Shown here in pieces: positions 47,869 through 58,239 of a stretch of DNA of 64,000 bases. Below the pieces are notes generated by a model. The model was not told the origin of the DNA and made no database searches. It saw only the letters and a program-made list of their open reading frames with translations. Source of the DNA: Carya illinoinensis (lineage: Eukaryota > Streptophyta > Magnoliopsida > Fagales > Juglandaceae); assembly GCF_018687715.1 (NCBI RefSeq), contig NC_056765.1, positions 27,948,254 to 28,012,253 of the forward strand, written 5' to 3'. The position numbers were made by a program, and so were the translations under genes. Positions within the stretch are counted from its first letter, which is position 1. Each line of letters opens with the position of its first letter.

Positions 47869-50800
47869 TGGTGGCCTTCTCTCAAAGATCATAAAGTACA
47901 TTTTACTAACCTACGCCCTAGATTGCCAAAACTGCAAATTCTTCTGGATGTTATGCAAACTGACATGATGCGCATACTCTGAATTAATATCTTCCAAAAC
48001 ATCATGAACTCTTGATGGCTTCTTCAAAACCCTGGTGTGCAGAACATTTAACCAAAAGTTTAACTAATTTCTTCCCCAAAAAATAAACTTATTTTTTATC
48101 AAAGGTCGCATGCTTTGTAAGCAAACGAATACAATTTCTAAGTAACACTATCAGAAAACTGCTTAGTATTATATATATATATATATATATGCTTCTGTTT
48201 TGTTTACTGACAGTCAAAAACTTGTTTCTTCCTTTAGCAATGGAATAATTTGGTGGTTGGATGTTGAGTTTCAATCGCTAAAGGAGAAACTCTAGTGGAC
48301 GAATACCTATCACTAGTAAACTAGATAAAATATAACGAAATAATAATATATATTGAACTAGGACTTTATCTAGCTAATTCAAATCCATTCTTATATAAAA
48401 TTGGTTCATTTTTCTTTTTGTAGGATTGTGCTTAAGAAATGTTATTTTTTCGTGTACGAGAAATAATATGATAGAAATAAACATATCTTAACTTTTTCAT
48501 ACTCATATTTAATAAGAATGGTAGAAAAATTAAAAGATAAAACATGGATTTTTTTATTTAATTAAAATGTATTTTGCAGTCATAGATGTGTAATTTTTGC
48601 ATGATACTCCCTTTAAAAAAATAGATAAATCTAAAATCCATATAAAAAATTATTTTTTAATGATTGATCCACTTTATATTAAAGCTAGGAAGTGTGCCTT
48701 AAAATTGTATCTATTATTATTGTAAGTACAAATAAAGTCGCATACTAATCTACGTACTAATGTTGATTCAATCATATTCAAAATTTAAATTAACATTGTT
48801 TTCAATAAAATTTAATTTTTGATCAATCACATTATATTGGTGCACATATTAGTACACATTACTTATATTTGCAACTAAATTTTTCCTTTTAAGAAAATAA
48901 TGATTTTTTTTTTTTTTTAGAGTTGTTTTACTTGGAAGCCATGTGCAAAGCATACTTTCCATTTAATTGACATGACAAGATTTAATTTGTTAAAGACATT
49001 CATTTTAAATTTCTCTAACAAATTAAGTATTGCCATGCATGTTAATTTGCTTTCAAATAGATTTTTTTCTTTTTGGGAACAGGAGTTATTATGATACGTC
49101 TTTGATTGTTTGTATTTCTGTCAATTTATTGTGCGGGGGCTTAAGAGGGAAGAGGGGAGAAAAGTCCGAAGGAGAGGGAAGAGGCCAGGAAGGAGAAGGC
49201 CCAGAAAAATTTGATATTGTATTTTTTCTTTGAGAAATGATTTTTGTAGCCGGCAAATACAGTCGGCATGCAGTCGTTTTGAAAAAAATGAATTAAATTT
49301 TATTCATTCTGTACAACCATGAAAAAAAATATATTTTTATAATTTTTTTTTATTTATTCCGTACAGCCGACTGCGTCTAGCAAAGCTTTTTTTCTTTTCC
49401 TCCCTTCAAACTTGGCGCGCGTTAGACTGTGTGAAGACACTGTACAATGCGCACGATTCGAGTGCGCGTAATTTAAATGATAAATGATATTTATAGTAAT
49501 AAAGTATGTAAGTATCACATAATTTTTTTAAAAAAATAATAATAACTATAAAATTTATATAAATAAATTTATTTTTTGATATTAAACTTAGTTCATTCTT
49601 AAAATAATTATATTGATCTCGCGTTACTCGGAATCCATATAAAATCAGTGTTCAAACTTTAAAAGATATTCACGGATGCATGGTATCATTCCAATCAGAC
49701 TTTTTCTTCGAAGACGGCGACAAATTAAGCGACCCAACACCGATGGATCGGAACGTCTTCGACGTACACCCTTAAAAATTTAAAATGCCGTCCCCTTCCC
49801 CCATCGAAGGCTTTTTACTTTGGGTTTCGACCGACCTACGTATTGTGCGTGATATGAACAGCCAGCACTCCTTAATTTTTAATGACCTGGAAATGATGAC
49901 CCTCTGGTACGATTTAGCTATAATTCTATCCCCAATCAAATTCCTTTATTTATTTATTTTTATATATATGGTCATTCTAGCCGGGTTACAAGTGATACAT
50001 CATGATCATCAGATGGATCAGTACTTATTAATTAATTGACAATCATGCTATATATATTACCAATATTACAACTCTACGATCATTCAATGTGAGTTTTAAT
50101 GTCACAATATTAATGTAACTAGGGACTTGCTAGGCGCTGTTACATCTAAAAGTACAACGAAATGATTTTTGCAACTTAATTTAGGCATTTGCATGATATG
50201 AACTATATATACTCCAGGCCTGATCATGAAAGGCATTTTAGCGTACTAGTTTTTGTGATTTTTTATAACTCTTTAAGCATTCATGCCTTTTCTAATTGTC
50301 TTTTATCTTACGTGTTTAATTCGTCATTAAATTAAAGCAGCAAAGCAAGTGATCAATGGATATTCTAAACCCTAAACCTTAAACCTATTTAAAGGTATAT
50401 ATGTTTCTTTTTTGGATTGTGTTGAGAATATACGAAAAATAATATGATACAATTGAACATATATATATATATATATTAATTTTTTTTTGTTTAATCTTTT
50501 TGCTTAATAATAAGGTTAGAAAAATTGAAAAATAAAATATGTAGTTTCTTATTTTATTGAGTTAAATAGAAAAACAAAATATGAAGAGTTTAGTAAGAGC
50601 TTGTTTGGTTGTAAAAAATTAAACTATTTCATCTCATATCATATAATTAATCATTACTACTTTCTCAAATTCACACATAAAATATAATAAACAATTCAAT
50701 TTTTTCAAATCTCAAAATAAAAATAATAGTAAAAAATTATATTATAACAATATTATATTTAACTTTCAACAAAATTTCTTATCTCATCTCATCTGAACTG

Positions 50801-51590
50801 CATAACTAAACGAGACATAACTATCCTAAGGTCAAATATAAAAAATTCTATGTGTAATCATTTTTACGTATTCTTTATTTATTTTAATAATGTGATTGGT
50901 TGCATCACTTTTTTTAATATAAAATAACTACTTTAGCCAACCACATATATACATCAGTAGAGTATACAAAAAATACACCAAAGTGACTGTATGTAGCAGA
51001 ATTTGTCAAATATATAAATGAAATTCTTATTAAAATATGAATCGGATGCATTTGAAAATTTTAATTAGATTAATTTGCATGATATTTTTTTAATTATTAT
51101 TAATACTGCTTAGTTCTTTGTCTGTGTAATATTTTTCACGACCAAGGAGTCTCTAGTGCGCTTTTGTTTTATGATAATTGATTTCCAATGCAAAAAATAT
51201 GAAAAATGATAGGCACAATACTTTTCACTGTATATTTTATAATTATTTTTAAAATAAGTATATTGTTATAAATATTTTATAAAAATAATATAATTGTATC
51301 AAAATACATTTATTTTACCTCACTTTATAATGATATATTGCGAAAAGGGTTAGGCTACTTTGCCACCCAGGCAAAATTTGTTTTTTTTTTTTTATATATT
51401 TTTTAATATATTTAAATATTTAAAAAAAAAAAACTACTTCAAAACATTTAAAATTATTTCTTTAATTATTAATTTTAAAAAAATTGACCAACAATTAAAT
51501 AGAGCGGTCATAGAAGCTTTCCCTTTGTAAAAAAATATTGCGGAGATAATCATTAGTTACCCAAAAAATAAGATAGAATAATAAGGCTGT
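47869..51590. other. Intergenic, no gene seen
   Basis: AT-rich and non-coding over about 3.7 kb, apart from a TA microsatellite (48171-48190), a purine-rich tract (49136-49210), an AT microsatellite (50458-50477) and the MITE-like element at 50598-50817. ORFs here are short and low complexity. Confidence 0.5.
50598..50817. mobile_element. AT-rich MITE-like element, GCTTGTTTGGTTGT ends
   Basis: Left end AGCTTGTTTGGTTGTA and the complement of the right end, TGTCTCGTTTAGTTATG, form an imperfect inverted repeat. The interior is AT-rich with CTTATCTCATCTCATCT near the right end. Relatives lie at 7937-8535, 24600 and 53179. No clear target duplication. Confidence 0.5.
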
Positions 51591-51800
51591 GACAATTGTC
51601 GTACAGATGTTTCCGCTCTAGGCTGGGAAAGCTAGGAAACGGTCCAGTTACAAGATTTGTTTGGCTAAGCTTTGTCTGACAATTGGCTAAACCTTCTCTG
51701 ACAATTTGTCTGGCATTCTTGTCTGACAATTTGCCTGGTTAAGCTTGTCTGACAATTTGTCTGCATTCTTGTCTGACAATTTGTCGTACAGATGTTTGGA
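51590..51800 (+). repeat. Minisatellite with TTGTCTGACAATT core
   Basis: Five units of 24-29 bp (about 51667-51795) each contain TCTGACAATT followed by TGTCTGGCATTC or GCCTGGTTAAGC variants. A direct repeat ATTGTCGTACAGATGTTT lies at both borders (about 51595 and 51777). The core is partly self-complementary (AATTGTC against GACAATT). Confidence 0.5.
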
Positions 51801-51959
51801 ATTGCGCCCCACCTTCCCCCATGACCAAAAGAATGTAGTAATTAGTGGATTACCTGCCAGCTAGCATGTAAGCGAAATTAACGCTCTACAAACTAACTTT
51901 ATGGTAAGAATAATGCTTGGGTACCGATATCTTCGTCGAGATGTTTTTTTTCTAATAAT

Positions 51960-52780
51960 TTTCTTTTGATAAGAAAACAGTACTTTTATTATAAATGAGA
52001 TAACATACATTTATCAAGTCAAATGGCTTGGAAAATAAGATTTGGAATACAATCTCATTACATCACAATGTCATCTATATTTTTCACATACTGAATTAAA
52101 GAATGTGCAACCCTATTACATTCTCTATAGATAAAAACAAAATTACATTCGGTAAAATATGATGAAAGAATTTTAATTTCCTTGTATAACAGCCCCAATA
52201 GATAATCTTCCATGGTATTTTGCTCCAAAGCCTCCGCTATCAATAAACAATCAGTCTCAACTAGAAGTTTTGAGATACCCATGCTAACACACAACTGAAG
52301 GTCTCGAAAAATAGCTTTTAACTCAATAGCTTCTGGTTCCTCAACTTCATTCTCAATCTTGGAAGCAGCCATAAGCACTTTTTATTGATCATCTCTCAAG
52401 ATACAGCCAACATCAGATTTGCACAACTCTCCAAAAACAGCTCCATTAACGTTAAGCTTTAGCAATCCCGAATTAGGAGCTTTCTAGCAAAAATGATGAT
52501 TTATTTGAGCCATTGACTTTAGTCTAACTTGTTTATAACCTCGAATCAGACTCAAAGCATTATGAGCAAACTGTCTTGAACTTAATAACACCTGATCATG
52601 CACCATTTGATTACGTCTATACTAGAAACTCCACGCTAAAGCAAAGAAAACATATAAATCAGAGCTTTGCAACCCTTGACATAGACTCAAGGCTATTTCA
52701 CAGATCTTCATACTGGAGTCAAAATGCACCTCAAGCAGCAGTTCTTTCCATGGGCTGATAGGATTCTTTAAGGAATTAAA
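51960..52780 (-). mobile_element. LINE 3' fragment (linker plus RNase H)
   Basis: Read leftward: a linker of the type between the zf-RVT and RNase H domains (52770-52560, WSF-YRRNQMVHDQ), then an RNase H domain (52480-52070) with LKLNVNGAVF, VEPEAIELKAI-like, VETDCLLIAEAL and YRECNRVAHSL blocks. The first catalytic Asp is Asn (NVNGA). A 106-codon open piece lies at 52058-52378, and stops separate it from the N-terminal part. 5'-truncated near 52775. GATAGGATTCTTT is repeated at 52757 and 52796 at the truncation side. Confidence 0.5.
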
Positions 52781-52799
52781 AAAAATGTTTAAATGATAG

Positions 52800-53170
52800 G
52801 ATTCTTTTCTTCAAGGAGAACTTTCTGTGAGTTCTTTGGTTTTTATGATAGTGAATTTCTTTTCAATTGTTTTAGGAAAAATAAATCATGTTGAAAGATG
52901 AAAAAAATGGTCTTAATTTATAGCTTCTTGGTGCACTTATGATGCAATGCACCCATATATAGGATCAGTGATTCGGTGGGTCTTCTTTGTCCTTACTAGC
53001 GCGCGGCGAGGTTACCCTGAGGTCATCTACCTCGTCATTATTTTTCCTACTTGTTTTATATTTATTTTTTGCATATGCCTTGTTTGGTTGTCGAGAAAGT
53101 GGAAGCTAAAAAAGTGTTTCGGAGTTGGCATTTTATCTTTTTTTCTAGGGTAATGAAAAACTCTACTAAG
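52800..53170 (+). promoter_or_regulatory. Promoter-like block, copy at 52.8 kb
   Basis: Matches the blocks at 35440 and 45990: AGAACTTTCTGTGAGTT...TTTTAGG, CCCATATATAGG (52953-52963), GATTCGGTGGGTCTTCTTTG and GCGCGCGGCGAGGTTACC. At about 53038 it jumps to the sequence that lies at 46500-46630 in the other copy (TTTTTCCTACTTGTTTTATA to CTCTACTAA). The part with both exon-like segments is deleted here. No ORF of note follows. Confidence 0.5.
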
Positions 53171-53178
53171 CTAATGTT

Positions 53179-53510
53179 GTGTTGGATGTTGAGATAATTA
53201 ATTTAGCTAAGTTGAATTCTTTATGAATAATAGTGAGTTGAGTTAGTCGACTGAGTTATGTGATACCCATTTAAAATAAGTTTAAATGTGTTTGGATGTT
53301 AAAATAAGTTTAAAGATATTTATAAAAAATTGAAAAAAGTTGTAGGTCCCACATTTGAAAAGGTGTTGAGTTAAAAAATATTGTGGGTCCAACGTGTTTT
53401 GAGTTTAAATGAGTTTAATAATTTGAAAGTTGGATGTTTGAATGTTAAACTCAACTTAAAATTAGATTGAACTGAATTGATTCTAGTTAAGTTTAACAAT
53501 CAAACGTGAT
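53179..53510. mobile_element. MITE, GTGTTGGATGTT ends, near-perfect 8-bp duplication
   Basis: Left end GTGTTGGATGTTGAGAT and the complement of the right end, ATCACGTTTGATTGTTAA, form an imperfect inverted repeat. Flanks CTAATGTT (53171-53178) and CTAAATGTT (53511-53519) look like a diverged target duplication. The interior repeats GTTGAGTT/AACTCAAC words. It sits exactly where the 52.8-kb unit loses similarity to the 46-kb unit. Confidence 0.5.
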
Positions 53511-53699
53511 CTAAATGTTCTACACACTAGGGTTTCGAAGAAGCCATGATCTAGAGTTTATGATGTTTTTTAAGATATTTTAGAGCATGTATATATATAT
53601 GTATGTATGCGCATATCAATTAATTGCATAACATCTAGAGAAGAATTTGTAGTTTTGACAGTCTAGGGTGGATGTTAGTAAAATGTACTTTATTATATT

Positions 53700-54335
53700 A
53701 TGTGAGATTAGAGGGCCATATGTAGAGTTACAAATGAACAGCTCGAGCTCAACTCGTGTATATTCAATTCAAATTCAATTCATTTAATAAATGAGATATT
53801 CGTAAACACTAATAGAGGTTTAAATATTAAACGAATAAAACTCGTATAAACTTGACTCGACTCGATTTAAACTCATGAACAAAATTTGTATAAGCTCGAC
53901 TTGACTCGTTTGAGCTCATTTTGAAACTCGTAATATGTTTTATATATGTATGTGTTATATATATATTACATGTTAGTTATATTTTATATACTTAATTATA
54001 TATTATTAATTTATTTATAGTTTACATTATTAAATATACATATGTTATCTTCTCAAAATGTGTACGTATAGGATATATAATTTGTATAATACTATATCAT
54101 ACAACTACAACTATTGATTTATTATATTATCTATATGTATTAAATAGTTTAGTTTGTTACATTTATCTTGTGTATTATTTTTTTAATTTATTAATATAAG
54201 TTATTTTTATAAAAAAATGTTATACCATAAAAACTTTGAGTCAAAATTCTTTGGTTGAATAGTTAAATGGTTTGAGTTGTTTTTGTAAAATTTAAATTTT
54301 TTTTTATTAATTGAAAGATAAGATTAGGAATTTCA

Positions 54336-54372
<37 letters not shown>

Positions 54373-54545
54373 CGGCTACTCAAGATCGAGTGGTTTGTTT
54401 ATTTTTAGTTGAGCTCGAATCGAATTCGAACAATATCAATGGTTCACGAACCAAATTCAAACAAGGATATTAGAATTTTATTTGAGCTCAAACGAGTAAA
54501 CATGTTAATTGAGCTCGAATACCTTTATTTGAATTCAACTTGACT
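53700..54545. repeat. Repeat rich in GAGCTCGA and CTCGACTCG words
   Basis: Words AGCTCGAGCTC, CTCGACTCGA and GAGCTCGAAT occur in both orientations near both ends around an AT-rich core. The core includes an A-run of about 40 (54331-54371). ACAAATGAACAGCTCGAG (left) and CCAAATGAACCAAGTCAAG (complement of the right) suggest inverted ends. Probably a non-autonomous DNA element; no target duplication was certain. Confidence 0.5.
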
Positions 54546-54565
54546 TGGTTCATTTGGTCAAGCCA

Positions 54566-55031
54566 CTGGCTTTTATTCATGGAACAGTTAAGTTGATACG
54601 TGTATGTGCTGCATGCATGCAGCACCTGTGCCATACGTTCTGCAGCAATATCTCGCAACAATCTGAGCTTGCTGTATATATTCTTGGCTCAGGTTTACTT
54701 AACCTTATTCTTGGTTTCATTTCAAGCATCCAAAAAGTAATATTTGGGTTTCCCTTTTTTTTTTTTATTATGCAATAAATTAAAATTCTCAATAAACAGT
54801 ACCAGTACAATTTGCGGAAAATATACTTGGGGAGTCCTAGATGTTCGGTGTCCGAAGCAAGTAATTGCGGAGGTTAGGAAATTCTCTTATGTCTCCTTTC
54901 TTACGATCTTGGGGTGCATTCTTTCTAAAAGATATTGCCGACTTGCTTTCATTTAAGCCTTGGCGTGACCAGGAGCAGCATGTTTGTAAACATGACTAAT
55001 CCTTAATTAAGCTTGGGTTTCTGCTTCATCT
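54566..55031 (+). repeat. Inverse copy of the 47.4-47.9 kb block
   Basis: Aligns with the complement of 47370-47868, with indels including a poly-T run at 54752-54763. The ORF of the other copy is interrupted here, and a 70-codon ORF in another frame (54744-54956) is not conserved. Confidence 0.5.
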
Positions 55032-55440
55032 CTGTTTGCAGCAGCTGCTAAAAAGAGTTCCATCATTCTGCAAAGATCGAGTTTCATCATATACACACTC
55101 TATTAATGTAATTGACTGCATAATTTTTTTAATATAAAATAATTATTTTGACCAATTATATTAGTGGAGTACGCAAAAAGTGAAATATATATAAATTTTC
55201 AATACCACTATGTACAGGTGTTTTTGCGTGCACCCTTGTGTTATATGCTGTTGACGTTGCAGTTTATTTTATATTATTAAAAAAAGTAACGCTACTCATC
55301 ATTTCAATTCTCATAGTTATCTCATAATCTTATGATGTTGCATTAGATGATTGGATATTATTTATTATACTTTACTTATAAATTTATCATCTAATATCAC
55401 ATTTAAAAAAAATTAAAAAAAAAAAAGACGACAAGGAGAA
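55032..55440. other. AT-rich intergenic sequence
   Basis: Nothing that I can support. Confidence 0.5.
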
Positions 55441-55472
55441 GGGGTTCTGTTTCTCTATTCCCATTCCCACAT

Positions 55473-55760
55473 TTGGTTGAACGTCGTCTCCCCCCAAGCG
55501 TTTTTGGCATTTTGCATCCCATTTTGCAGGCCATTTTCACGTTCCTCATTCCTCAGCAACCCACATCTCTCTCTCAGATGGTGTTTATCAGCTGCGCTGC
55601 ACTCCTCCACCACTCACGTGAATCCCGTCATCAGATTTTTGGGAAAGAAGCTCTCCAATCATCGGCATCATTTGTGGTAAGTGGTTACACTTACCCCATT
55701 TTCATGAAAGCCCATGTGTTAGAAGAAACATTTGTTAAGGATGAAGATTCCCTGCCTTGA
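55473..55760 (+). other. Exon-like ORF region of unknown origin
   Basis: Two overlapping frames are open. One gives 95 codons from a TTG (55473). The other gives 67 codons from a TTG (55477); it reads like a Ser/Arg-rich presequence ending in HVNPVIRFLGKK, and its last codons abut a strong donor-like TG|GTAAGT at 55677. Composition is less AT-rich than the surroundings. It could be exon 1 of a small mitochondrially targeted protein that lost its ATG, or a gene fragment. No second exon was recognised. Low confidence. Confidence 0.5.
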
Positions 55761-56759
55761 TTTAAGGCTTTCCTATTACAGCATGCATTGACCCGTGATT
55801 AGTGTTGTCCAATTCTTTCCATTTATTTACTTGATTCTTCTGTAATCAATCCCTACATGTAATTTCCATACATAGATGTGTAAATACAATTATATAATGC
55901 GAGACTCGCCAACATAATGTGTGGTGGTTTTTCAAACACTCTCAATAATCACTTCAAATTTTTAGATATATATTGTTGATACTTTGGTCTCTGTTTTGTA
56001 ATTTGAGGATTTAACTCCCAAGTCAAAATTTGATTTTGATTCTGCCCTCTGTTGCCCTCTGTTTTTCACATTATGCTGTGTATAATTCACATCTCTAGTT
56101 TCGTTTAATGGGATTTATTTATTTGGGAAAGATCTATGGTGGGTCTGGGTCCAACAACGCTACACATGAAATCTTGCAAATTTTGTTTATTGATTTTGTA
56201 TTTGTTACAAATGGAAACAAAATAGTGAGTCATGCATTGCATGACTCAGCTACTCCAAATTCTATTTTAATGCACCAAAGTCAAAAGGTGCGGTTGCACC
56301 TTCTCAACTGCTCCAGCTGACTATCACCAACGACTCCTCATCTTTATTATAAATAGAAGTGTTGTGATGAGGTGAGTAATGGGTGCAGACAAGTGTAGAG
56401 AGAAAATAAGTGAGTATGTGCTGCGTGTAAAGTGGTGCAGAGAAGTGAGAATAGAGTGGGTGAACAGAGAGAGTTTATAGAGAGAGGTTTTTTGTAAAAA
56501 TTATTTCATAGTGAAGTTACAGCAGTTGTGGACGTAGGCAATTGCCGAACCACGTTAAATTTCATCTCTTCTTTTATTTAGAATCATTTCTATCTCCGAC
56601 CAGTGCCCAACAACTGGTATCAGAGCTCTGGTTCGAGCTGTCTGAAAAATCAAGTTGGTTAAAATCAATTTTTGACAACTCCAGGGTGTTCCTAGCATCG
56701 AGATGAATCTGTTGCCGCAAACGAAATCGAAAAAGGAGGTCGGAGGAGTCCACATGAAC

Positions 56760-57070
56760 CCATAGAAGATCGGCGTTTGCATCCACTCGCTCCATGCGCA
56801 TCTGGAGGTTGAAGACGAGTGCCACTCACGCTCCACGCGCCCCCACTCGCCTTCACGCGCCGCCACGCGCCCAGAGGTTGAAGACGCGTGCCTCTCACAT
56901 ACCCCACCCGCCCCCACGCTCCCTAGAGGTGTTCCGGGCGTGTCTTTCACACGCCAGACAAGCACCCGTGCGCCCAACTGCCGCACGTGTACCGCACGCA
57001 CCAAATGATCTGAGCCGTGCCGTGACTGAGCCGAGCCGTGTTCCTGAGCTGAGCCAACGTCATCCTGCCA
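56760..57070 (+). other. GC-rich leader of the TNT1-like element
   Basis: About 300 bp of C/G-rich sequence stands out in an AT-rich window. It contains two near-copies of a roughly 70-bp unit (GAGGTTGAAGACG-GTGCC...CCCCCAC). A 169-codon ORF (56794-57303) is open through it, but its composition (Arg, Pro, His, Ala) follows base composition and it ends inside gag in another frame. Confidence 0.5.
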
Positions 57071-57224
57071 CTTGTCGCACTTTGGTTGGCCAAAACTATT
57101 TTGGCCTGTTTAAATTCAATTTTGATCCAATTTTGACGATTTCGAACTCGTTTCCAGCTAATTCGAGTGTTTCAGAAGCAACGGTGATCTTTGTTTGTTC
57201 AAATTTGAACTCATTTGTAAAGTT

Positions 57225-58239
57225 ATGGCTGAAGAAGAAGCTAAAGGTACTGGTATCGAGAAATTTAACGGAACAGACTTTACCTACTAGAGAATGTAGA
57301 TAGAGAATTATCTCTATGAGTAGAAACTACATCTTCCACTCCTAGGAAGAAAGCCAGATGACATGAGCAATAAAGATTGGAGTTTTCTTGATAGACAAGT
57401 GTTGGGAGTCATTCGACTAACAATGTCAAGATCAGTTACACACAATGTGGGAAAGGAAAAGACCATAGCAGATTTGATGAAGGCTCTATCAGACATGTAC
57501 GAGCAGCCATTAGCCAATAACAAAGTGCATTTGATGTACAAGCTATTCTACTTGAGAATGACAAAAGGAACTCTAGTTATTCAGCATCTGAATGAGTTCA
57601 ACACCATCATCAATCAATTAGCTTCAGTGGGGATTGAATTTGATGATGAAGTACATGCATTAATTGCTCTGGCTCAATTGCCAAAAAGCTAGGAGGCCAT
57701 GAGAACAGTTGTTAGTAATTCTTATGGCAAAAAAACAGATGAAGTATCAATATATCCGGGACCATATTCTTAGCAAGGAAGTTTACAGAAGAGATATAGG
57801 AGAAGCATCAACTTCCAGTTCTGCCTTAAACCTCGAGACGAGAGGTAGAGGAGCTAGTAAATGTTCAAATCGGGGCAGGTCTAAGTCATGAAGAGGTAGA
57901 AGTAAATCTAGGTCCGGAAAACAATACAGTGCTGGAATTGTGGTAAGATTGGCCACTTCAGAAATAATTACAAGGAAGCAGAGAAGAAAAATGAGCATGA
58001 CTCTGCTAATGCCACAACAGAAGACCTCCAAGATGCCTTACTCCTTTCGGTCAACAACCAAATTGAATCTTGGGTGTTAGATTCAGGAGCTTCATTCCAC
58101 ACTACAGCACACCAGGAAATCATACAGAATTATATTACTGGTGATTTCGGGAATGTGTACTTAGCAGATGGTGAAGCATTGGAAATCGAAGGCATGATAG
58201 ATGTACAAATCAATATGCCCAATGGAAGTGCATGGTTGC
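57225..58239 (+). pseudogene. Copia gag and protease start, decayed
   Basis: Gag opens at ATG 57225 (MAEEEAKGTGIEKFNGTDF) and keeps the UBN2-like core (LDRQVLGVIRLT, ALSDMYEQP, HLNEFNTIINQLASVG). In-frame stops lie at 57288, 57297, 57321 and 57690; most fit TGG or CAG changed to TAG. A frameshift near 57700 leads to the basic RGRSKS region. The knuckle reads CWNCGKIGHFRNNY, where the last Cys has become Tyr. The protease shows WVLDSGASFHTT (58071-58106). The frame is cut at 58239 by the next element. Confidence 0.5.

Larger units (their letters stand above)
55974..58239 (+). mobile_element. TNT1-like copia element, 5' part, interrupted at 58239
   Basis: Probable LTR 55974-56612 (TGTTGATACT...CCCAACA) with TATAAATAG near 56348. 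The primer binding site TGGTATCAGAGC (56615-56626) matches the methionine tRNA end used by most plant copia elements. A long leader runs to the gag ATG at 57225. Gag, a CCHC-like knuckle and the start of the protease follow until a second element begins at 58240. The remainder should lie beyond the right edge. The LTR left border is inferred from the TG...CA ends and the TATA position. Confidence 0.5.

Noticed and set aside
50365..50395. Telomere-like words (AAACCCTAAACC)
   Set aside because: Only two or three imperfect units; too short for an interstitial telomeric array.
56555..57303. ORFs on both strands across the GC-rich leader
   Set aside because: High GC reduces stop codons. The frames overlap the LTR end and gag and have base-composition-driven residues.
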